A stretch of DNA of 64,000 nt, taken from positions 1 to 64,000 of the forward strand of contig NZ_JAHVAP010000001.1 in assembly GCF_024721155.1 (NCBI RefSeq), written 5' to 3'. Numbering within the stretch: position 1 is the stretch's first letter; every line of letters begins with the position of its first letter. Below, piece by piece: positions 26,057 through 34,970 of this stretch. The position numbers and the translations under genes are program-made. The notes beneath the pieces are model-generated. The model was given only the letters and a program-made list of their open reading frames with translations, was not told the DNA's origin and did not search any database. This DNA comes from Mucilaginibacter phenanthrenivorans (lineage in GTDB: Bacteria > Bacteroidota > Bacteroidia > Sphingobacteriales > Sphingobacteriaceae).

Positions 26057-28543
26057 ATGTTAGAGTTTGCCGAGGCACAATTTACCGATCGTGAGACACT
26101 TTTTGTAAAAGTGATCCTGCCGCTGGCTATTGCGAAAAATTACACCTATCGTGTTCCGTTTGAAATGAACGACGCGGTAGCGGTGGGCAAGCGCGCAGTG
26201 GTTCAGTTTGGTAAGAGCAAGCTTTATACGGCAATTATTGCATCAATAGGTAAACTGGCACCTGAGAAATACCAGGCGAAGTATATTATAGAACTACTGG
26301 ACGACCGCCCGGTGGTTACTGGTGAACAATTAAGATTCTGGCAATGGATGTCGGAATATTACATGTGTACTTTGGGCGAGGTAATGAATGCAGCTCTGCC
26401 ATCGGCATTGAAGCTGGCAAGCGAAACCAAAATAGTTCTTAATAAAGGCTTCGAGTTTGACCGCACCGATCTGCATGACAAAGAATACCTGATTGTTGAG
26501 GCGCTCGGGATTCAGCCTGAATTAACAGTTAGCGATATTGTAAAACTGCTGGGGCAAAAAACAGTAATGCCGATTTTGAAAATACTGTTCGAAAAAAACA
26601 TCATCAATATATCGGAAGAAGTAAGTGAACGTTATAAGCCCCGCACCCGTAGTTTTATCGCACTTAACCCTGTTTATCAAAACCAGGATAATTTGCGGGA
26701 GCTGTTTGGTATTCTCGAAAAACGTGCCCCAAAACAAGCTGACGCGGTGTTAGCTTACATCAAGCTTGCCCGAACTCAAAAAAGTATTTCAAAAGCTGAA
26801 CTGATTGAGGAAAGCGGAGCCGGTGCGGCAAGTATCAAGTCGCTGGAGGAGAAAGAAGTTTTTGTTATAGAGGAGAAGAATGTAAGTCGACTGTTCTTTG
26901 AGGAGGAAGAGCTATACAACAATTTTGAATTGAGCCAGCAGCAAGGTATTGCGCTTTCCGAAGTAAAGGATCAGTTTAAGCAAATGGATGTAGTGTTGTT
27001 GCATGGCGTAACTTCATCCGGCAAAACGCAGATCTATATTCGGTTGATAGAAGAGATGATCAATTCAGGCCGGCAGGTTTTGTATCTGCTGCCCGAGATT
27101 GCACTTACCACGCATATTATCGAGCGGCTGCGCGTATATTTTGGCGCCAGCATTGGCATCTACCACTCTCGTTTTAATGATAACGAAAGGGTGGAGGTTT
27201 GGCAAAAAGTACTTAGCGGCGAGTATAAGGTTTTACTTGGCGCACGGTCGGCGGTGTTCCTGCCTTTTAACGACCTCGGTATGATCATTGTTGACGAGGA
27301 GCATGAAACCTCCTACAAACAGTTTGATCCTGCCCCACGATACAACGCACGAGATGCCGCCATTTTTCTGGCAAACATGCATAAAGGAAAGGTATTGCTT
27401 GGTTCTGCAACGCCGTCCTTTGAAAGCTACTATAACGCGAGGATAAAAAAATATGGTTTGGTGGAACTTACCGAAAGATATGGCGGCGTAAAGATGCCTG
27501 AAATTGAGGTAGTAAGCATTGTCGAAGAAACCAAACGCAAAACCATGCAGTCGCACTTTACCAGTGTGCTGATGGCCGATATAAATGCAGCGCTCGAAAA
27601 AAAGGAACAGGTGATTTTATTCCAAAATCGCCGGGGTTATGCGCCGCTGCTGATGTGTAAGATCTGCGCGTACACCCCAAAATGCATCAATTGCGATGTT
27701 AGTTTAACTTACCATAAAAGCAGCGGTAAGCTGCACTGTCACTATTGTGGTTATAAGGATGATGCACCAAATATTTGCCCGGCATGTGGTTCAACGCACC
27801 TGGAGTATAAAGGCTTTGGAACAGAAAAGGTTGAAGATGAGCTGGTAATGCTTTTGCCAGATGCCCGCATGGCCCGCATGGATTTGGATACTACGCGTTC
27901 GCGCAACTCCCTGCAAACCATATTAAATAATTTAGAGGAGAAGAAAATAGATATACTGGTAGGTACGCAAATGGTAGCCAAGGGGCTGGATTTTTCTGAT
28001 GTCACAGTTATCGGGATCATCAATGCAGATAGCCTATTAAAATATCCAGATTACAGGGCAAACGAGCGCAGCTTCCAGATGCTGGCACAGGTAAGTGGTA
28101 GGGCAGGCCGCAGGGGTAAACAAGGAAAGGTGGTGATCCAAACATATGACCCCAGTCATCGAGTAATCAAACAGGTAATTGAAAACAACTATACCGATTT
28201 GTATTTTACGGAAATGGAGGAACGCAGAAGTTTTAAATACCCGCCATTTTACCGCATCATTAACTTGGATATAAAGCATAAGGATCCGGAGATCGTTCAT
28301 AACCAATCTATCTATCTTGCAAACGAATTGCGCAAGCAATTCGATGATAGGGTAATTGGGCCCGAATCGCCATTGGTTAGCAGGATCAGGAATTATTATA
28401 TCAAAAGCATTATGCTGAAATTTGAAAAGGACAGTGTTTCCATTAACAAAGCAAAGGCCATTATAAGGGACGTGATCACCCAGTTTCAAACTACCAAATT
28501 GAGCAAAGGGAGTATTGTGCAGCCGGATGTTGACCCGTATTAA
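26057..28543 (+). CDS. priA: Primosomal protein N' (replication-restart helicase)
   Basis: Superfamily 2 DNA helicase of 828 residues that recognises stalled forks and reloads the replisome. The N-terminal fork-binding domain is followed by Walker A (GVTSSGKTQ), the Walker B box DEEH, and a zinc-binding insertion with four CxxC-type pairs (CKIC, CINC, CHYC, CPAC). Motifs V and VI are QMVAKGLDF and QVSGRAGR. The length is slightly above that of enterobacterial PriA. It sits between the DUF423 and OsmC genes with gaps of 4 and 15 bp. Confidence 0.98.
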   Translation: MLEFAEAQFTDRETLFVKVILPLAIAKNYTYRVPFEMNDAVAVGKRAVVQFGKSKLYTAIIASIGKLAPEKYQAKYIIELLDDRPVVTGEQLRFWQWMSEYYMCTLGEVMNAALPSALKLASETKIVLNKGFEFDRTDLHDKEYLIVEALGIQPELTVSDIVKLLGQKTVMPILKILFEKNIINISEEVSERYKPRTRSFIALNPVYQNQDNLRELFGILEKRAPKQADAVLAYIKLARTQKSISKAELIEESGAGAASIKSLEEKEVFVIEEKNVSRLFFEEEELYNNFELSQQQGIALSEVKDQFKQMDVVLLHGVTSSGKTQIYIRLIEEMINSGRQVLYLLPEIALTTHIIERLRVYFGASIGIYHSRFNDNERVEVWQKVLSGEYKVLLGARSAVFLPFNDLGMIIVDEEHETSYKQFDPAPRYNARDAAIFLANMHKGKVLLGSATPSFESYYNARIKKYGLVELTERYGGVKMPEIEVVSIVEETKRKTMQSHFTSVLMADINAALEKKEQVILFQNRRGYAPLLMCKICAYTPKCINCDVSLTYHKSSGKLHCHYCGYKDDAPNICPACGSTHLEYKGFGTEKVEDELVMLLPDARMARMDLDTTRSRNSLQTILNNLEEKKIDILVGTQMVAKGLDFSDVTVIGIINADSLLKYPDYRANERSFQMLAQVSGRAGRRGKQGKVVIQTYDPSHRVIKQVIENNYTDLYFTEMEERRSFKYPPFYRIINLDIKHKDPEIVHNQSIYLANELRKQFDDRVIGPESPLVSRIRNYYIKSIMLKFEKDSVSINKAKAIIRDVITQFQTTKLSKGSIVQPDVDPY

Positions 28544-28558
28544 ATTTAAATTAAGACC

Positions 28559-29038
28559 ATGAGTGAGCACCACTACAAAGCCACCATCACCTGGACCGGA
28601 AATCTTGGTTCCGGAACCAGTAATTACCGTGCTTATGAACGCAATCATGTTATCAGCGTAATCGGTAAACCCGAAATTCCTGCCTCATCCGATCCATCTT
28701 TTCGCGGCGACAAAACAAGGTATAACCCGGAGGAGTTGCTGGTATCTTCATTGTCATCTTGCCACATGTTATGGTATTTGCACCTATGCAGCGTGGCAGG
28801 CGTGGTTGTGGTTGATTATAGTGATGAAGCAATAGGTGTAATGGTTGAAACAGCGGATGGAGGCGGCTACTTTAAAGATGTTACCTTATTCCCAAAGGTA
28901 ACTGTAACCGAGGCATCGATGATTGAAAAAGCTAATGCGCTGCATCATGAAGCAAATAAAATGTGTTTTGTGGCTAATTCTGTAAATTTTCCTGTTAAAC
29001 ATTCACCAACGTGCCAAGTGAGCGATCTGAAAAAATAA
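28559..29038 (+). CDS. OsmC family (Ohr/OsmC-like) protein
   Basis: A 159-residue member of the OsmC/Ohr family of thiol peroxidases for organic hydroperoxides. The two conserved cysteines are in SSCHMLW and KMCFVANS, with the usual PEELLVSSLSSCH context. It is more like the general OsmC branch (YhfA/SACOL1771-like) than true Ohr. It lies 15 bp after priA and is probably the last gene of the DUF423-priA-osmC operon. Confidence 0.9.
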   Translation: MSEHHYKATITWTGNLGSGTSNYRAYERNHVISVIGKPEIPASSDPSFRGDKTRYNPEELLVSSLSSCHMLWYLHLCSVAGVVVVDYSDEAIGVMVETADGGGYFKDVTLFPKVTVTEASMIEKANALHHEANKMCFVANSVNFPVKHSPTCQVSDLKK

Positions 29039-29114
29039 TCGGCGACAAATCAGGCAGATAAATTTATAAAGGGGCTATACCAATTTTATACAGCTATAAA
29101 TCTTAAAAACGTAT

Positions 29115-29122
29115 TAGATTTG
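29115..29122 (+). promoter_or_regulatory. -7 box of pcm, 8 nt before the start codon
   Basis: TAGATTTG matches TAnnTTTG and ends 8 nt before the pcm ATG, so the transcript would have almost no leader. No -33 TTTG at the usual distance. Confidence 0.6.
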
Positions 29123-29130
29123 CATGTATA

Positions 29131-29787
29131 ATGGCCTATAAGTATATCGACAATTACCGCGAGAAGGGTGCCAGGAAAAAGCTGGTAGAAGAATTAAAGA
29201 AAAAAGGAATTGATGATGAGCGGGTATTAAACGCGATAGGCACCGTAAAGCGACATTATTTTTTCGACGAAACTTTCTGGAACCAGGCTTATAAGGATAT
29301 TGCCTTCCCGATAGGCGAGGGGCAAACCATTTCGCAACCTTATACCGTTGCTTATCAATCGCAATTACTGCACATAAATAAAGGGGATAAGGTACTGGAG
29401 ATTGGTACCGGCTGCGGCTACCAGACCTGTATCCTGCTTGAACTTGGCGCAAAGGTTTATACCATTGAGCGGCAGGAAAAACTTTACAACCACACCCGCC
29501 AGGTATTGCCACATATAGGTTATAAGGCCAATTTTTTTGTTGGCGATGGCTCGATCGGGATAGCCAAACATGCGCCTTATGATAAAATAATTGTTACTGC
29601 GGGTGCTCCTACGGTTCCTGATGTATTGTTGAAACAACTGAACATCGGCGGGATTCTGGTTATCCCTGTTGGCGATGAGAAAACCCAAAAAATGGTGACT
29701 GTGCTAAAAGTTGGTGAACATGATTATGAAAAGATCGTGCTGGATACCTTTAGGTTTGTGCCGCTGGTAGGGGATAAGGCGTGGTAG
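29131..29787 (+). CDS. pcm: Protein-L-isoaspartate O-methyltransferase
   Basis: SAM-dependent repair methyltransferase of 218 residues acting on isoaspartyl residues in damaged proteins. Motif I is VLEIGTGCGYQT. The pre-motif TISQPYTVA and post-motif segments (IVTAGAPTVPDVLLKQLNIGG) are standard. The -7 box lies so close to the ATG that the message is probably leaderless. It converges on smpB across the second CCCC-TAAA-GGGG element. Confidence 0.95.
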   Translation: MAYKYIDNYREKGARKKLVEELKKKGIDDERVLNAIGTVKRHYFFDETFWNQAYKDIAFPIGEGQTISQPYTVAYQSQLLHINKGDKVLEIGTGCGYQTCILLELGAKVYTIERQEKLYNHTRQVLPHIGYKANFFVGDGSIGIAKHAPYDKIIVTAGAPTVPDVLLKQLNIGGILVIPVGDEKTQKMVTVLKVGEHDYEKIVLDTFRFVPLVGDKAW

Positions 29788-29792
29788 GAGAA

Positions 29793-29878
29793 GCCCCTAA
29801 CCCCTAAAGGGGAACAATAGTCGCTTCGCAAATCTATCATGCTAATCAAAACTCCCCCTTTAGGGGGCCGGGGGGCTA
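29793..29878. terminator. CCCC-TAAA-GGGG inverted element, copy 2 (convergent genes)
   Basis: Left arm 29793-29813, right arm about 29853-29878, each with a CCCC(C)-TAAA/TTTA-GGGG(G) hairpin. The right arm ends in the TAG stop codon of smpB (29876-29878). It lies between convergent pcm and smpB. Confidence 0.7.
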
Positions 29879-30325
29879 CCTCTTCATCGCCCTATCCATC
29901 TCCACCTTTGTGTCGCGTTCCTTTAAAGTTTCACGCTTATCAAAAGTTTTCTTACCCTGTGCTAATCCTATTTCCAGTTTTGCAAAACCGCGTTCGCTGA
30001 TGAATAATGCAAGCGGTACTATGGTTAATCCTTTTTCCTCGCCGCGGGTTTGTAGCTTTTTTAGTTCTTTTTTGGTGAGGAGTAACACACGGTCGCGTTT
30101 TGCTTCATGGTTGTAGAACGAGCCATAGCTATATTCGGCGATGTGCAGGTTGCGTACATAAAGCTGCTCATTTATAAAGGTACAAAATGCGTCATTGATG
30201 TTTGCCTTGCCTTCCCGGATGGATTTAATCTCCGTGCCCAGCAATTTTATGCCCGCAATATATTTGTCGAGTATGTGGTACTCAAAATAAGCCTTTTTAT
30301 TCTTGATATAGATATTCTGATCCAT
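29876..30325 (-). CDS. smpB: SsrA-binding protein SmpB
   Basis: A 149-residue tmRNA partner required for trans-translation and rescue of stalled ribosomes. The OB-fold core is recognisable (KKAYFEYHILDKYIAGIKLLGTEIKSIREGKANI), as is the basic tail (GKKTFDKRETLKERDTKVEMDRAMKR) that enters the mRNA channel. It starts 17 bp after the mntH stop on the same strand. A one-mismatch -7 box (CATATTTG) lies just before its ATG, so it may have its own promoter. Its stop codon is part of the inverted element. Confidence 0.97.
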   Translation of the reverse strand: MDQNIYIKNKKAYFEYHILDKYIAGIKLLGTEIKSIREGKANINDAFCTFINEQLYVRNLHIAEYSYGSFYNHEAKRDRVLLLTKKELKKLQTRGEEKGLTIVPLALFISERGFAKLEIGLAQGKKTFDKRETLKERDTKVEMDRAMKR

Positions 30326-30342
30326 TGGTGCAAATATGCGAA

Positions 30343-32259
30343 TTATTTTGGTGACAGGATCCGTGGAGGCTTAACCACCAGCACCGGGATATTCACCATG
30401 TGCCTTACAGAGTTCACCGTTGTGCCAAAGATCAGATCCTTTAATGCCTTGTGCCCATGCGATCCCATTACTATAAAATCAACATCATTTCCGTTAACAA
30501 ACTTTGCTATTTCACGTGCGGCGCTGCCGAAGCCGATATGAGGCTTAGCTTTGTAACCAAGATCGGTAAGCGCCTTAACATATACATCAAGGTTATCCAG
30601 ATCGCTTTGCGTTTCGTGGTCCATTATCTGCCCGCCATAGTAACGCGCACCGGCGGTTTCCACCACGTGGATTAGCGTATATTTCGCCTTTTTGCCGCCC
30701 TGCATGATGGCATTACGAATGCATTCAGTATCGTTGTTTGAAAAATCGATGGTTACAGCAATGTTGTGGTAATCAATGGCCGACAGGTCCTCGATTTTTG
30801 ATGCCAGTCCGTGCGGAACGCTTGATGGTTCATCATTATGCTTATAAAGTATCGGCCTTAAAAATACGTACACTAACAGCAAAGCTATCCCAATAACAAC
30901 AGGCGTAACAAAAACATAGATCCATATCGCTGCGGACGGGAATTGTGTTATCCAGTCGCCAATTTGGTCATAAACCAGCTTGGCATTCAGCGCTACTATC
31001 AGTATTGCACTTGCCCATGCCAGGATCTTAACCTTCAGGCTGATGGCAAACTTGCCCATCCGTTTGCGGTTGGATGTAAAGTGGATGAGTGGGATTACAG
31101 CAAATCCCAACTGCAGGCTTAGCACAACCTGGCTTAAAATTATCAGGCTGCCCAAACCGGTTTCACCAAAATAAATAATGGTGAATACCGCTGGCACAAT
31201 CGCCAGGATTCGGGTTAGCAGACGACGCAGCCAGGGCTCAATACGAAGGTTGATGTGACCTTCCATAATTATTTGCCCGGCAAGTGTACCTGTAATAGTT
31301 GAACTTTGACCCGATGCAATTAAAGCTATTGCAAACAGGGTAGGCGCTATCCGGCCGAAAATATGTTCCAGTAATTTATAAGCGTCCTGGATCTCGGCTA
31401 CTTTAAAATACCCGTTCTTGAAAAATGCTGCCGCAGCTAATATCAGGATGGCTGCGTTAACCACAAATGCAAGGTTTAGCGCGATGACGGTATCAAAAAG
31501 ATTGAACTTGATGGATGACCTGATCCCGGCGTCGGTGCGGCTGATCTGCCTTGTTTGAACCAAAGAAGAATGCAAGTATAAATTGTGCGGCATCACCGTG
31601 GCTCCAATAATTCCGATGGCGATATACAGCATGTTTTGAGTGGTCGCATCTTTTTTAAATAGATTGCTTGGGATGAATCCCTTTAGCACCCCGCCGAAAT
31701 CAGGCCCCACAATAAACATCTCCACCAAAAAGGAAACGCCGATTATAAATATCATCGACATGATAAATGCTTCCAGCTTGCGCATGCCCTTGTTCATCAG
31801 GAACAGCATAAGCACCGTGTCGGTAATGGTTAATGATACGCCCCAAATGAGCGGCAAATGGAATAGCAACTGCAAGCCAATAGCCATACCGATGATCTCC
31901 GCAAGGTCACAGGCTATGATGGCTATTTGGGCTAGTATGTAAAGGCAAAAGTTTACGAAACGGGGATAGGCGTTTTTTGAAGCCTGCGCTAAATCAAGCC
32001 CGCGAACGATGCCTAATCTCGCGCTTAACGATTGTAATAATAGGGCGATCAGGTTTGAGGCGAATAACACCCAAATGAGTTTATAGCCGAATGCGCTGCC
32101 GCCCGCAATATCTGTCGCCCAGTTACCCGGGTCCATATAGCCTACACTTACCAGGTATGCCGGGCCTAAAAATGCCAAAACCCTTTTCCACCCGATTTTG
32201 GCTTCGGGATTTATCGAACTGTGAACGTTAGCTAATGAATTGTCGTTTTGCTTGCTCAT
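30343..32259 (-). CDS. mntH: Nramp Mn2+/divalent metal transporter fused to a universal stress domain
   Basis: Proton-coupled divalent-metal importer of 638 residues. TM1 carries the metal-binding DPGN motif (Asp43-Asn46) and TM6 the MPHN motif, both diagnostic of Nramp/MntH. About eleven helices occupy residues 25-475. From about residue 490 a UspA domain follows (AVTIDFSNND..., ending with the nucleotide-type loop GSHGHKALKDLIFGTT), so the protein is a transporter-Usp fusion; the usual MntH has about 410-440 residues. It overlaps mntR by 4 bp and is presumably repressed by it. Confidence 0.94.
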   Translation of the reverse strand: MSKQNDNSLANVHSSINPEAKIGWKRVLAFLGPAYLVSVGYMDPGNWATDIAGGSAFGYKLIWVLFASNLIALLLQSLSARLGIVRGLDLAQASKNAYPRFVNFCLYILAQIAIIACDLAEIIGMAIGLQLLFHLPLIWGVSLTITDTVLMLFLMNKGMRKLEAFIMSMIFIIGVSFLVEMFIVGPDFGGVLKGFIPSNLFKKDATTQNMLYIAIGIIGATVMPHNLYLHSSLVQTRQISRTDAGIRSSIKFNLFDTVIALNLAFVVNAAILILAAAAFFKNGYFKVAEIQDAYKLLEHIFGRIAPTLFAIALIASGQSSTITGTLAGQIIMEGHINLRIEPWLRRLLTRILAIVPAVFTIIYFGETGLGSLIILSQVVLSLQLGFAVIPLIHFTSNRKRMGKFAISLKVKILAWASAILIVALNAKLVYDQIGDWITQFPSAAIWIYVFVTPVVIGIALLLVYVFLRPILYKHNDEPSSVPHGLASKIEDLSAIDYHNIAVTIDFSNNDTECIRNAIMQGGKKAKYTLIHVVETAGARYYGGQIMDHETQSDLDNLDVYVKALTDLGYKAKPHIGFGSAAREIAKFVNGNDVDFIVMGSHGHKALKDLIFGTTVNSVRHMVNIPVLVVKPPRILSPK

Positions 32260-32906
32260 ATAGTAATCAGTAAATTATTAGCTACCTCACGACTTATCTG
32301 TAAAGTCTTATTTTCCATTTGCAGTATCATTGATCTGTCGAATTCTATAATGTCATTCACCGTGATTTTTTTTCCAATGGTGAGGCCCTGTTTTTCCAGG
32401 TATTGTAAAAAAGAGGAGGAGTGATCGCGCACCCCGCAGATCACGCCGCAGGTATTAACCTCAATTGCCGAAACAGGTTTAAGATCATGCAATTTAAATT
32501 TTCCATCACTATCGGGGATCGGGTCGCCATGCGGATCGTATTTTGGGTAATCCATAAATTTATCCAGGCGGTCTATTAATTCGTTTGATGAGATGTGCTC
32601 CATTTCTTCGGCCATTTCATGTACCTCATCCCACTTAAAACTTAATTTCTCCACTAAAAAAAACTCCCAAAGGCGATGTTTCCGGATAATATTTACTGCG
32701 ATCTTTTCACCGGCCGCGGTTAAGGTAACTCCCTGGTATGGCGTGTAATTGATCAGCGTTTTATCAGCCAGTTTTTTAAGCATATCGGTAACTGACGATG
32801 CCTTGGTATTCAGCAGCGCAGCCAGTTGGTTGGTGCTCACGTTTTCGTCGTTAAGCGAAAGGTGATAAATTGACTTTAAATAGTTTTCTTCGGCTAAGGT
32901 ATTCAT
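32256..32906 (-). CDS. mntR: DtxR/MntR-family metal-dependent repressor
   Basis: Metalloregulator of 216 residues. It has an N-terminal winged helix (STNQLAALLNTKASSVTDMLKKLADKTLI), a dimerisation/metal domain with Glu/His-rich helices (HEMAEEMEHISSNELIDRLD), and a C-terminal FeoA/SH3-like domain (about 145-216). The long form resembles DtxR/IdeR more than the short Bacillus MntR, but the overlapping mntH gene points to Mn2+ sensing. A palindrome ATTTAG-N6-CTAAAT lies at its own promoter, consistent with autoregulation of mntR-mntH. Confidence 0.93.
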   Translation of the reverse strand: MNTLAEENYLKSIYHLSLNDENVSTNQLAALLNTKASSVTDMLKKLADKTLINYTPYQGVTLTAAGEKIAVNIIRKHRLWEFFLVEKLSFKWDEVHEMAEEMEHISSNELIDRLDKFMDYPKYDPHGDPIPDSDGKFKLHDLKPVSAIEVNTCGVICGVRDHSSSFLQYLEKQGLTIGKKITVNDIIEFDRSMILQMENKTLQISREVANNLLITI

Positions 32907-32911
32907 TTAAG

Positions 32912-32919
32912 CAAATCTA
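32912..32919 (-). promoter_or_regulatory. -7 box of mntR, 5 nt before the start codon
   Basis: TAGATTTG on the minus strand ends 5 nt before the mntR ATG at 32906, predicting a leaderless or nearly leaderless mntR-mntH transcript. Confidence 0.6.
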
Positions 32920-32926
32920 ATAATAA

Positions 32927-32944
32927 ATTTAGACAAACCTAAAT
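32927..32944. promoter_or_regulatory. Putative MntR/DtxR operator
   Basis: Perfect 6-bp inverted repeat ATTTAG-ACAAAC-CTAAAT, close in style to DtxR-family boxes (TTAGG...CCTAA). It lies just upstream of the mntR -7 box, over the expected -33 region, where a bound repressor would block polymerase. A single copy was seen. Confidence 0.5.
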
Positions 32945-32997
32945 ATTTATACATAAAGAATATATTTTTGTTAAACGTGTTTTTTGAAAAATTTTAT

Positions 32998-33026
32998 TTT
33001 GTGGATTAAGGAAAACTATATCTTTG
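32998..33026 (+). promoter_or_regulatory. Promoter of the Lrp/AsnC gene
   Basis: TTTG at 32998-33001 and TATCTTTG at 33019-33026, spacer 17 nt. The box ends 7 nt before the ATG at 33034. Confidence 0.6.
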
Positions 33027-33033
33027 CAGAACT

Positions 33034-33504
33034 ATGGGAGCCGAATTAGATAAAATAGACCTTCAAATATTAAAGATATTACAAGAGAACGGACGGATAA
33101 CCAACCTCCAGCTTTCAAACGAAATAGGGCTTTCGCCTGCACCTACGTTGGAGCGTGTGCGCAAGCTTGAAAATGCCGAATATATCAAAAGCTATCATGC
33201 CCTGGTTGACGAGGAAAAACTTGGACTGGGAATTAAAACCTTTATCCAGATCTCGCTGGATTTTCATCAAAAAAACACCATTCAAACATTTTTGGATGAG
33301 ATCCAGAATATCAAAGAGGTAACGGAGTGCCACCACGTAACAGGTCAGTGCGATTTCCTGCTGAAGGTTTATGTGCGCGATATCAAATCGTACGAGCAAT
33401 TGATCATGGAAAAGATCAGCCGCATAACAGTGGTTAAAACGTTCCAGACCATGATGATCATGTCAACGAGTAAAAAGGAGCCGATAGTGCCGCTGGAATA
33501 TTAG
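33034..33504 (+). CDS. Lrp/AsnC family transcriptional regulator
   Basis: Feast/famine-type regulator of 156 residues. An N-terminal helix-turn-helix (LDKIDLQILKILQENGRITNLQLSNEIGLSPAPTLERVRKLE) is followed by the RAM ligand-binding domain (VTECHHVTGQCDFLLKVYVRDIKSYEQLI). It probably forms octamers or dimers and senses an amino acid. It is divergent from mntR across 127 bp and converges on ung. No amino-acid metabolic gene adjoins it, so the ligand cannot be guessed. Confidence 0.94.
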   Translation: MGAELDKIDLQILKILQENGRITNLQLSNEIGLSPAPTLERVRKLENAEYIKSYHALVDEEKLGLGIKTFIQISLDFHQKNTIQTFLDEIQNIKEVTECHHVTGQCDFLLKVYVRDIKSYEQLIMEKISRITVVKTFQTMMIMSTSKKEPIVPLEY

Positions 33505-33618
33505 GCCCCCCCGGCCCCCTAAAGGGGGAGATAAAAAATAAAAGGCTTGCTTTGTTATAAAGCAGGCCTTTCTTTTGACATCGCATTATAATCTCCCCTT
33601 TAGGGGGTTAGGGGGCTA
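33504..33618. terminator. CCCC-TAAA-GGGG inverted element, copy 3, with inner hairpin
   Basis: Left arm 33504-33529 and right arm 33591-33618 are inverted CCCCC-TAAA-GGGGG blocks. Inside sits a separate 13-bp stem (33541-33553 with 33559-33571, one G-U pair, loop GTTAT) followed by TCTTTT. The right arm extends into ung and encodes its last five residues and stop codon. Confidence 0.72.
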
Positions 33619-34289
33619 ATTTGCCAATCAATCGGCTTTCTTCCCTCTTTTACCAAGATCTCATTTGTTTTTGAAAAAGGCTTTGAGCCAAAAAATCCCC
33701 GATCCGCTGAAAATGGCGAGGGGTGCGGCGATTTGATAATGTGGTGTTTCTTTTGATCGATCAATTCAGCCTTGGCTTGTGCAAAGGCGCCCCATAGGAT
33801 AAAGACTATGCCCTTTTTTTCGTCCGAGATCTTTTTGATCACAGTGTCGGTAAAAGTCTCCCAGCCGTATTTTTGATGTGAGTTAGGTGTGCCCGCTCTT
33901 ACGGTCAGACTTGCATTTAAAAGCAACACTCCTTGTTCCGCCCATTCAGTCAGGTCGCCGTGGTTAGGAATAATAAAGCCGGGGATGTCGGTGGATAGCT
34001 CCTTATAAATGTTTCGTAAGGATGGTGGAATAGTGATGCCCTTTTGCACGGAAAATGATAATCCGTGTGCCTGATTTTCGCCATGGTAAGGGTCCTGGCC
34101 AAGAATAACGACCTCCAGTTTGTCAAGCGGCGTTTTGTTGAATGCGTTAAAAATGTCGGCGTTTTTAGGGTAAGTTTTGTGGCCTTCGTCCTTTTCCTTT
34201 TTTAAAAGAATCTTAAGGTTGACCATATAAGGTTTGTTAAATTCTTCGCCTAAAATTTTCAGCCACGAGGGCTCTAATTCTCCTGCCAT
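33600..34289 (-). CDS. ung: Uracil-DNA glycosylase
   Basis: Family 1 uracil-DNA glycosylase of 229 residues that removes uracil from DNA. Motif A GQDPYHG carries the catalytic Asp, and the late motif [18 protein letters not shown] carries the catalytic His and the DNA-minor-groove loop. The C-terminal residues SPLTP and the stop codon are encoded by the intergenic inverted element rather than by conserved ung sequence, which normally ends near DWQI. It is divergent from the TPR-like gene. Confidence 0.97.
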   Translation of the reverse strand: MAGELEPSWLKILGEEFNKPYMVNLKILLKKEKDEGHKTYPKNADIFNAFNKTPLDKLEVVILGQDPYHGENQAHGLSFSVQKGITIPPSLRNIYKELSTDIPGFIIPNHGDLTEWAEQGVLLLNASLTVRAGTPNSHQKYGWETFTDTVIKKISDEKKGIVFILWGAFAQAKAELIDQKKHHIIKSPHPSPFSADRGFFGSKPFSKTNEILVKEGRKPIDWQISPLTP

Positions 34290-34361
34290 AAATATTAATA
34301 TAGATGTTGATTAAGCGTACAAATAAACGGATATTTGCATACTAATTTATAGTTTTAAAAG

Positions 34362-34913
34362 ATGTCAAATATAGTAAGGTTAATTATTGCCTGCGGAATT
34401 ATGGGTGCTGCCATAGTACTATGTGTTTTTGGCCATTGGGGCTGGGGCATACCTGTATTGTTTTTAGGTGGCTTTGTATTGCTTAGTTATTTCTTTAATG
34501 AAAACATGATCATTTCGCAATGGTTTTTGCGAAAAGAACAATCTGAAAAAGCTGAAGAATGGTTATTGAAGATTACCGACTACGAAAAACAACTGAACAA
34601 AAGCCAGTGGGGTTATTACAATTTGTTGATCGGTTTGATTGAATCGCGCAAATCACCATTGAAATCAGAAAAGTATTTTAAGAAATCGCTTACCCTGGGT
34701 ATGAAAATGTCGCATAATGTAGCGTTGGCTAAGTTGAGCCTGGCAGGCATAGCAATGGCAAAACGTAACAAACGCGAAGCACAAATGTACTTGTCGGAAG
34801 CGTCAAAGGATGATAAGAACAAATTACTTACCGAACAGATAAAAATGATGAAGGGCCAAATGGCACAAATGGATAAGCAACAGGTAGTAAGGGGCGGATA
34901 CCGCCAATTCTAA
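34362..34913 (+). CDS. Hypothetical membrane protein with TPR-like helices
   Basis: A 183-residue protein with two N-terminal membrane segments (about 5-24 and 28-46). A cytoplasmic helical region follows that reads like two degenerate TPR units (EKAEEWLLKITDYEKQL, LKSEKYFKKSLTLGMKMS), with a Met/Gln-rich tail (MMKGQMAQMDKQQ). Probably a scaffold or interaction protein; I do not recognise a named family. It is followed by a strong bidirectional terminator. Confidence 0.65.
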   Translation: MSNIVRLIIACGIMGAAIVLCVFGHWGWGIPVLFLGGFVLLSYFFNENMIISQWFLRKEQSEKAEEWLLKITDYEKQLNKSQWGYYNLLIGLIESRKSPLKSEKYFKKSLTLGMKMSHNVALAKLSLAGIAMAKRNKREAQMYLSEASKDDKNKLLTEQIKMMKGQMAQMDKQQVVRGGYRQF

Positions 34914-34939
34914 AGGCAGGTAGAAATATCAAAAAAAAT

Positions 34940-34970
34940 AAAAGGGACGCGAAATCATCGCGTCCCTTTT
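34940..34970. terminator. Bidirectional intrinsic terminator
   Basis: Perfect 13-bp stem (34940-34952 with 34958-34970), GC-rich centre GGGACGCGA, loop AATCA. A-rich sequence precedes it and ATTTTT follows. It serves the plus gene ending at 34913 and the minus gene whose stop codon overlaps its right arm. Confidence 0.9.
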
